NCBI GenBank assembly: GCA_050011095.1 | Contig: JBEKJU010000101.1 | Location: forward strand, 1-18,211 | Direction of reading: 5' to 3' | DNA length: 18,211 nucleotides | DNA from: JBEKJU01 sp050011095 | Lineage (GTDB): Bacteria > Desulfobacterota > Syntrophorhabdia > Syntrophorhabdales > WCHB1-27 | Shown: positions 13,778 to 18,211 of the stretch, piece by piece | Layout of the letters: each line of letters begins with the position of its first letter | How positions within the stretch are numbered: the first letter of the stretch is position 1 | Position numbers and translations under genes: made by a program | Notes under the pieces: model-generated | The model's database searches: none | Told to the model about the DNA's origin: nothing | What the model saw: only the letters and a program-made list of their open reading frames with translations

Positions 13778-14473
13778 CTATAAATCTCCCCATATATACT
13801 GGATGATCGCAATCGCGGTCAGCGCGGCGGTCTCGCAACGGAGGGTCCTGCCGCCCAGCCTCACCGGCACAAAACCCCTTTCCCGCGCGAAGACGATCTC
13901 TCCATCGGTAAATCCGCCCTCCGGCCCGCAGGCTATGACGACCCGCAGGGGCGTCTCCCGAAGCAGCCCTTTTCCGAGGTCCCCAAGACAGACCGACCGT
14001 TCCTTTTCGTAGAGGAGAAGCTTCACGCCTTCCCGGTCGGATAGACCGTCGATGCCGTCCGAAAAGTCCCGGCAGGGGGCGACGAGGGGCACGAGGCGCC
14101 TCCTGCATTGCGCCACGGCCCGCCCTGCTATGGCAGGCCATCGGTGTGACTTGTCCTGGCCGGAACCGATGCCGCCCGGCGTCACGCTCCTCGCCGACGT
14201 GCACGGAATAATCTCTCTCACGCCCAACTCCGTTGCCTTCTGGATGATGAGCTCCATGCGCTCCCTCTTCGGGATCGCTTGGAGCAGGGTGATCTCCAGG
14301 GGGGATTCGCTCGGGAAATCGAGTTCCTGAAAGATCCGGATCAGGGCCTCCTCCCCCTCCAGGCGCACTACCCTACCCCGGTATTCCCGGCTTTCCTCGT
14401 CACTGACGGTGACTATTGCCCCCGTCCTCGCATCGGAGAGGAGCCGGACGGGCACCCGCTTATCGGTCTCCAT
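13778..14473 (-). CDS. rsmE: 16S rRNA m3U1498 methyltransferase RsmE
   Basis: 231-aa SPOUT-class methyltransferase that methylates N3 of U1498 in 16S rRNA using S-adenosylmethionine. The PUA-like N-terminal domain runs to ~60. PLEITLLQAIPKRERMELIIQKATELGV (from ~57) opens the catalytic domain. The trefoil-knot motifs ACGPEGGFTDGEI (~181-193) and RLGGRTLRCETAALTAI (~202-218) are intact. Compared with E. coli RsmE, the segment before EYRGRV is ~20 residues shorter and lacks the usual HH.xRVLR string. A TAG stop 39 bases upstream leaves ATG 14473 as the only start, so the N-terminus is genuinely short or was changed by a nearby mutation. The start overlaps the preceding gene's stop by 14 bases, so they are in one operon. 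Confidence 0.93.
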   Translation of the reverse strand: METDKRVPVRLLSDARTGAIVTVSDEESREYRGRVVRLEGEEALIRIFQELDFPSESPLEITLLQAIPKRERMELIIQKATELGVREIIPCTSARSVTPGGIGSGQDKSHRWPAIAGRAVAQCRRRLVPLVAPCRDFSDGIDGLSDREGVKLLLYEKERSVCLGDLGKGLLRETPLRVVIACGPEGGFTDGEIVFARERGFVPVRLGGRTLRCETAALTAIAIIQYIWGDL

Positions 14474-14866
14474 CCGGCAAAAGGTCCTTCTTTTCGAGTT
14501 CTTCCGCTATTTCCGTGAATCTCTTGCGCACGAACCTTTCGGGAAAATCCGCCCGCTCGAAATATCCCAGTGCATTCTCCTCGAACCTGTCCACGAGGAA
14601 ACCCTTCACGCCGGAAAGATTCTTGCCCGGCACTCCCGGTTTCACGATCTCCCTCCGGTACTCGGCCGCGCCACCCAGGATGCCCGCGATCATCCGGTAG
14701 CGGGGATGGTCGTCGAAGGACCGGAGATACTCCTTTTCCACCTTGATCTCGCGCAGCGGATGGTCAGCTTGACGGTCGAGTAATCGCCGTAATAACTGAC
14801 CGTGTCGTCAAGGATTTCCACCTTCAGGCCGTTCGCAAGATGCCACGTTCTTATGAGAATCGACAT
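14460..14866 (-). pseudogene. conserved hypothetical gene with a one-base frameshift
   Basis: ATG 14866 opens MSILIRTWHLANGLKVEILDD and reads through YYGDYSTVKLTI. It then runs out of frame near 14756-14760, where the minus strand has CCATCCGCTG. Adding one C there restores LREIKVEKEYLRSFDD and then a 94-residue frame to the stop at 14460. The joined product would be ~135 aa: soluble, no membrane segment, ending in a charged helix (RKRFTEIAEELEKKDLL). I do not recognise its function. The start has no Shine-Dalgarno; TAAACT lies six bases before it. It overlaps rsmE by 14 bases and follows bioB by 36 bp. The shift may be a true mutation or a sequencing/assembly error in a C run; GTG 14741 could restart the second part. 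Confidence 0.6.
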
Positions 14867-14902
14867 GGGAATAGTTTACTACATCCGGCCTTCCCTGTAA
14901 CG

Positions 14903-15823
14903 CTAGATCGAATCGTCGAATGCCGCCTCCAGTCCCAGGTCCCTTATCATCTCGAGGTCGAGTTCCGTGTTCCGCCCCGTTGTCGTCAGGTAGTCGCCGG
15001 TCATCAGTGAATTGCAGCCGGCCACGATACCCAGGGGCAGAAGCTGCCTGAGGTTCCTTTCCTTCCCACCACAGAGCTTCAGGTCCTTGTCAGGCAGAAG
15101 AAACCGGAAAATGGCGATGGTGGCGAGTATCTCCAGGGGGTCGAGGGGAGGCGCGTTGGCGAGGGGCGTTCCGGATATGGGATTGAGGATGTTGATCGGC
15201 ACCGAATCGACATCGAGTTCCCTGAGCGTCAGGGCAAGCTCGATCCGGTGCCCCATTGTCTCCCCGAGGCCGATGATGCCGCCCGAGCAGACCGAGAGGC
15301 CGGCCCGCTTGGCGGAAAGGACCGTCTCCACATCCTCCCCGTAGTCGTGGGTAGAGCAGATAGAGTCGAAAAAACTCCTCGCGGTCTCCAGATTGTGGTG
15401 GTAGCGAAAGAGGCCGGCTTCCCGTAATGCCTCGGCGCGGGTGAAATCGAGCATGCCGAGATCCTCATCCGCGATCGATGTCCCGCTCGTGACGATACCG
15501 AAAAAATGGGCGCCCTCCGCCTTCGCCTGGAAGGCGGCCTTCACGATCTCTTCCGGCCCGACGAGGGGATAGGTAGGGGCGTCCGTGGCGTAGTGGGCCG
15601 ACTGGGCGCAGAATCGGCAGTTCTCGGCGCAGAGGCCCGACTTGGCGTTGATGATGGCGCAGAGGCTCACCCTTTTCCCTTTGAAATGCTCTCTGATCTC
15701 GGAGGATGCGGCGAGTACGGCATAGAGGTGCGTGCGGCACAGGGCGTGCAGCGCAGAGGCATCAGCGGAGCCGAGACCCTCACGATTCATCACCCTTCGC
15801 TTCAATTCGTCAAGCTGACGCAT
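14903..15823 (-). CDS. bioB: biotin synthase, auxiliary-cluster variant
   Basis: 306-aa radical SAM enzyme that inserts sulfur into dethiobiotin, the last step of biotin synthesis. The SAM cluster cysteines are C65, C69 and C72 in CAENCRFCAQS. YHHNLET (~141-147), KAGLxVCSGGIIGLGE (C179) and VPINILNPISGTP (~208-220) are standard. The second-cluster ligands differ from E. coli: the positions equivalent to Cys97 and Cys128 appear to be Gly109 and Asp119, and the Arg260 region reads LKLCGGKERNL with C251, while C156 is extra. This fits the form found in obligate anaerobes. ATG 15823 has AGGAG five bases upstream; the longer in-frame start at 15886 adds an unrelated leader and is rejected. A BirA-like operator overlaps the promoter. 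No other bio gene is in view. Confidence 0.95.
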   Translation of the reverse strand: MRQLDELKRRVMNREGLGSADASALHALCRTHLYAVLAASSEIREHFKGKRVSLCAIINAKSGLCAENCRFCAQSAHYATDAPTYPLVGPEEIVKAAFQAKAEGAHFFGIVTSGTSIADEDLGMLDFTRAEALREAGLFRYHHNLETARSFFDSICSTHDYGEDVETVLSAKRAGLSVCSGGIIGLGETMGHRIELALTLRELDVDSVPINILNPISGTPLANAPPLDPLEILATIAIFRFLLPDKDLKLCGGKERNLRQLLPLGIVAGCNSLMTGDYLTTTGRNTELDLEMIRDLGLEAAFDDSI

Positions 15824-15861
15824 CGCCTCTCCTTTGGTGGAAAACGCCTCCTCTTCGGGCG

Positions 15862-15891
15862 GGCAGGTGCGCGGGATAGACCGCACCTGCC
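15862..15891 (-). promoter_or_regulatory. hairpin in the bioB leader
   Basis: A perfect 10-bp stem, GGCAGGTGCG with CGCACCTGCC, and a 10-nt loop, lies in the ~95-nt leader between the predicted promoter and the bioB ribosome-binding site. No T-tract follows in the direction of transcription, so it is not an intrinsic attenuator as it stands. Confidence 0.5.
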
Positions 15892-15927
15892 GGACGACCC
15901 GGTGGGAACTTGCGGGCGGCTGTCATA

Positions 15928-15956
15928 AGATTAGCGGCCGTCCGGTCAAAAGTCAA
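15928..15956 (-). promoter_or_regulatory. predicted bioB promoter
   Basis: On the minus strand TTGACT (15951-15956) and TAATCT (15928-15933) are 17 bp apart. The -35 is good, the -10 weak. The -35 overlaps one half of the BirA-like box. Confidence 0.5.
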
Positions 15957-15980
15957 CCTATTTCAGAAAGAGGTTAACAG
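15950..15980. promoter_or_regulatory. BirA-like biotin operator
   Basis: GTCAAC (15952-15957) and GTTAAC (15973-15978) are inverted half-sites separated by 15 bases. They correspond to the bacterial biotin box TTGTTAAC-N14/15-GTTAACAA as I remember it. The uvrD-side half matches 7 of 8 bases, the other 5 of 8. The box covers the bioB -35, where a biotin-bound BirA repressor would block transcription. Confidence 0.55.
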
Positions 15981-16003
15981 GGCGACGGGCATCGAAAGAC
16001 TCG

Positions 16004-17986
16004 CTATATCTCACCCACCCGCCACTCTTCGTAGTGGCACGATTCCAGCTCGGCGATGAAGCGGGAAGGCCTGAGAATGACGGAGCCGACCTGCCGGTCG
16101 AAGATCATCAGGGGATAGCAGAGATAGAGCTGATCCATGGCGCGCGTCGCCGCCACATAGAAGAGGCGTCTTTCCTCTTCTATCCCCCCCTCTTCCACCG
16201 CTTTCGGATTGGGGAACCTGCCCTCGGCGCACCAGATGAGAAAGACGGCCCTCCACTCAAGTCCTTTTGCCTGGTGGATCGTGCTCAGAATGACCCTTTC
16301 ATCCTCCTCGCCGCCTTCCACCACCTCTTCCGCGCTGATGCCGCTCATGAGGGAAAGCTCGCTCAGGAAGTTTACGACCGAATCGTACTCCGACGAGAAA
16401 TTGATGAGCTGGTTGATGTCTTCGAGGCGATTCTCGTGGTTGGGGTAGGTGTACTTGAGGTAGTCCATGTATCCGTGTTTGAGGATAGAGGAGATCATAT
16501 CGGACAGGGCCTCGTACCTGAGCAGCCCCTCAAGCTCACCGAAGAGCGTGGACAACCTCTCGATGCTATCCGGCTGCATGCTTTTGAACTGCTTCCCTAT
16601 CTCTTTCGTGACAAAGAGGCGCACGGGGTCCTGGAAGGTCTTGAGATGCTGATAGATGTGATCCGCTGTTTTCTTGCCTATGCGGGGGAACATCGTGAGT
16701 ATCCTCTTCCACGATATCTCATCGTTCGGGTTCACCATTACCCGCAGGAACGCCACCACGTCCTTGATATGGGCCTGCTCGAAGAACCGGAGGCCGCTCC
16801 TGATCTCAAAGGGGATGCCCCGCCGGGTCAGCTCCATCTGCAATTCCATGGAGTGGTAGTGGGCCCGGTACAGAACGGCGATCTCGCTCAGGGGGAGACC
16901 TTCGTCGCGCAATTCGAGTATCCGCTGGGCAACGAACTCCGCCTCCTGGATCACATCGCGCAAGGGCGTCACCACGGGGACAACCCCGCTCACCTTGACC
17001 GCCCTCAGGTTCTTCTCGAACTGCTGCGTGTTGTGGGAGATCGAATGATTGGCCAGCTCGAGGATTTCCGGGGTGCTCCTGTAGTTCGTTTCGAGACGGA
17101 ATACCGTCGCCTCGGGATAGCGCTTCGGAAAGTCGAGAATATTCCGGAAGTTGGCGCCCCTAAAGGAGTAGACCGACTGCGCGTCATCGCCCACGACAGT
17201 CACGTTCCTGTTGACCGTCCCCATGAAATCGACTATCTCCGCCTGAATCCTGTTCGTGTCCTGATACTCGTCCACGAGGATGTGGGAAAAGACCGTGGCG
17301 TAGTGCCTCCGCAAGGCCTCGTCCTCGGCGAGCATCCTGTGCCAGTAGCAGAGGAGGTCGTCAAAATCCATCGCATTGGACGCCCTCTTCCTCTCCGCAT
17401 ACCCCCTTCCGATGAGGTCGATCTCGTCGAGGATGTCGAGAAAATAGGGGTACCTCGCGGTAACGGCATCTTCCAGGTCCTCCATGGTGTTGACGGAGTA
17501 GCTGAATATCTCCTTCAACACCTGCCCCTTCGGGAACCGTCTCTCCTTCGTGTCGATCTTGGCTTCCTTCGTCACAAGCTCGATCATGTCCTTTGCGTCC
17601 TCATTATCCATGATGACGAAATTGGGCTTGTAATCTATCCTCCTGCTGTTCTGCCTCAGGATCAGATTTCCGATGTGGTGGAAGGTGCCGCCCCACATAT
17701 AGCGGGTGTCGATCTTTATGAGATGCTCGACCCGATGGAGCATCTCCCGGGCCGCCTTGTTCGTGAATGTGAGGAGAAGGATGGCCTGCGGTGAGATACC
17801 GCGCTCCAATAGCCGGGCCACCCGATAGGTCACCACCCTCGTCTTTCCACTCCCCGCCCCCGCGATGACGAGGATAGGCCCGTCCGGCGCCATGACGACC
17901 GCACGCTGTTCCTCGTTAAGCTCTTTTTCGTAATCGAGAAGCGCAGGTCGCGGCGACAGGTCGCGGCGGAGTGTATACTTTTTCAC
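16004..17986 (-). CDS. UvrD/PcrA/Rep-type 3'-5' DNA helicase
   Basis: 660-aa superfamily 1A helicase that unwinds DNA with ATP, serving repair or replication restart. Motifs in order: Q motif LNEEQRAVV; Walker A AGAGSGKTR (~43-50); TFTNKAAREM (Ia); DEYQDTN (~239-245, motif II); VVGDDAQSVYSFRGAN (III); ETNYRST (IV); VILSTIHQAKGLEW (V); RRLFYVAATRAMD (~600, VI). Length suits Rep/PcrA, but the protein ends soon after motif VI (EEWRVGEI) without the usual C-terminal extension and Tudor-like tail. It is therefore close to a minimal helicase core, and I do not assign one paralogue name. The start is either GTG 17986 or TTG 17992. I prefer GTG because the promoter places its +1 there; no Shine-Dalgarno is present. 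Confidence 0.92.
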   Translation of the reverse strand: MKKYTLRRDLSPRPALLDYEKELNEEQRAVVMAPDGPILVIAGAGSGKTRVVTYRVARLLERGISPQAILLLTFTNKAAREMLHRVEHLIKIDTRYMWGGTFHHIGNLILRQNSRRIDYKPNFVIMDNEDAKDMIELVTKEAKIDTKERRFPKGQVLKEIFSYSVNTMEDLEDAVTARYPYFLDILDEIDLIGRGYAERKRASNAMDFDDLLCYWHRMLAEDEALRRHYATVFSHILVDEYQDTNRIQAEIVDFMGTVNRNVTVVGDDAQSVYSFRGANFRNILDFPKRYPEATVFRLETNYRSTPEILELANHSISHNTQQFEKNLRAVKVSGVVPVVTPLRDVIQEAEFVAQRILELRDEGLPLSEIAVLYRAHYHSMELQMELTRRGIPFEIRSGLRFFEQAHIKDVVAFLRVMVNPNDEISWKRILTMFPRIGKKTADHIYQHLKTFQDPVRLFVTKEIGKQFKSMQPDSIERLSTLFGELEGLLRYEALSDMISSILKHGYMDYLKYTYPNHENRLEDINQLINFSSEYDSVVNFLSELSLMSGISAEEVVEGGEEDERVILSTIHQAKGLEWRAVFLIWCAEGRFPNPKAVEEGGIEEERRLFYVAATRAMDQLYLCYPLMIFDRQVGSVILRPSRFIAELESCHYEEWRVGEI

Positions 17987-17993
17987 AGACAAA

Positions 17994-18022
17994 AGTATCG
18001 CTTACCCGGCCCGCCCTGTCAA
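17994..18022 (-). promoter_or_regulatory. strong sigma70-type promoter of the helicase gene, leaderless
   Basis: On the minus strand a perfect TTGACA (18017-18022), a 17-bp spacer and GATACT (17994-17999). Seven bases separate the -10 from GTG 17986, so the transcript should begin at the start codon. Confidence 0.65.
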
Positions 18023-18089
18023 GAGGACGAACAGGGCGGGAATGATACGATATGGGCAGGGGCCTCCCTTTTCGGTGACGCGGTGAAGC

Positions 18090-18211
18090 AAGGGCTCGGA
18101 AGGAAATAAATGAGTCAGATGGCGAAGGATTTTTGCCCGATCGGCGAGGCGCGGAAAGGCCAAATGTACTGGATGTACATGACCTTTTCGCAACGAAGCG
18201 GGCGGACAAAA
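18090..18211. repeat. second copy of the palindromic element, cut by the window end
   Basis: Bases 18090-18209 repeat 10621-10740 in the same orientation with a single mismatch (TTTTTGCCC here, TTTTTGGCC there). The copy starts with AAGGGCTCGG as in the first and continues out of the window, so its right arm is unseen. It lies ~70 bp upstream of the helicase promoter. The two copies frame 10741-18089. Confidence 0.9.

Noticed and set aside
16034..17794. 586-aa open frame on the + strand antisense to the helicase
   Set aside because: It is the mirror frame of a GC-rich helicase gene whose motifs are all on the minus strand; composition is Arg/His/Glu/Val-rich with no domain and no ribosome-binding site.
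1..18211. CRISPR array, tRNA or rRNA genes
   Set aside because: No regularly spaced repeats, cloverleaf arms with CCA-type ends, or conserved rRNA strings were seen. The only repeated block is the palindromic element, present twice 7.5 kb apart.

Overview
The window is a piece of a Gram-negative, probably strictly anaerobic bacterial chromosome. GC is high except for one AT-rich gene. The four-helix-bundle chemoreceptor with CheW, the PAS/LuxR tail, the zinc-ribbon protein and the anaerobe-like biotin synthase fit a Desulfobacterota-type (deltaproteobacterial, Syntrophorhabdus-like) organism. That assignment comes from remembered family resemblance, not from a search.

Region 1 (1-7792) is the edge of a cell-surface polysaccharide cluster. 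It holds the 3' end of a transaldolase, a decayed IS4-type transposase, an AT-rich glycosyltransferase (GT) that looks imported, a short glycosyltransferase remnant, two GT2 genes on the + strand, and a converging pair on the - strand (a membrane GT39/ArnT-like enzyme followed by a GT2). A divergent UDP-glucose 6-dehydrogenase follows. A UDP-glucuronate 4-epimerase-like gene lies 4.5 kb further on (12320-13306). Together these two could supply UDP-GlcA and UDP-GalA to the glycosyltransferases.

Region 2 (7793-10778) is signalling. An N-terminally amputated PAS/LuxR regulator is jammed against the ugd stop codon. A chemoreceptor-cheW pair follows, and it ends in a ~157-bp near-perfect palindromic element. 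A second copy of that element starts at 18090 and runs off the window.

Region 3 (10779-18089) is mostly housekeeping: an unknown 79-aa protein; a HAD hydrolase translationally coupled to a zinc-ribbon protein; the epimerase; a stand-alone SH3/Tudor-like protein; a frameshifted conserved gene overlapping rsmE; bioB with a plausible BirA operator; and a UvrD/PcrA-type helicase. Several of these genes have no Shine-Dalgarno sequence and instead a -10 box 5-7 nt before the start codon, which suggests leaderless transcripts. The genes with clear Shine-Dalgarno sequences are ugd, the chemoreceptor, cheW, the epimerase and bioB.

I see no CRISPR array, tRNA, rRNA or complete mobile element. No multi-gene system that I would call new is evident. 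The most interesting signals are the repeated palindrome, the leaderless-promoter pattern and the unusual cluster ligands of BioB.
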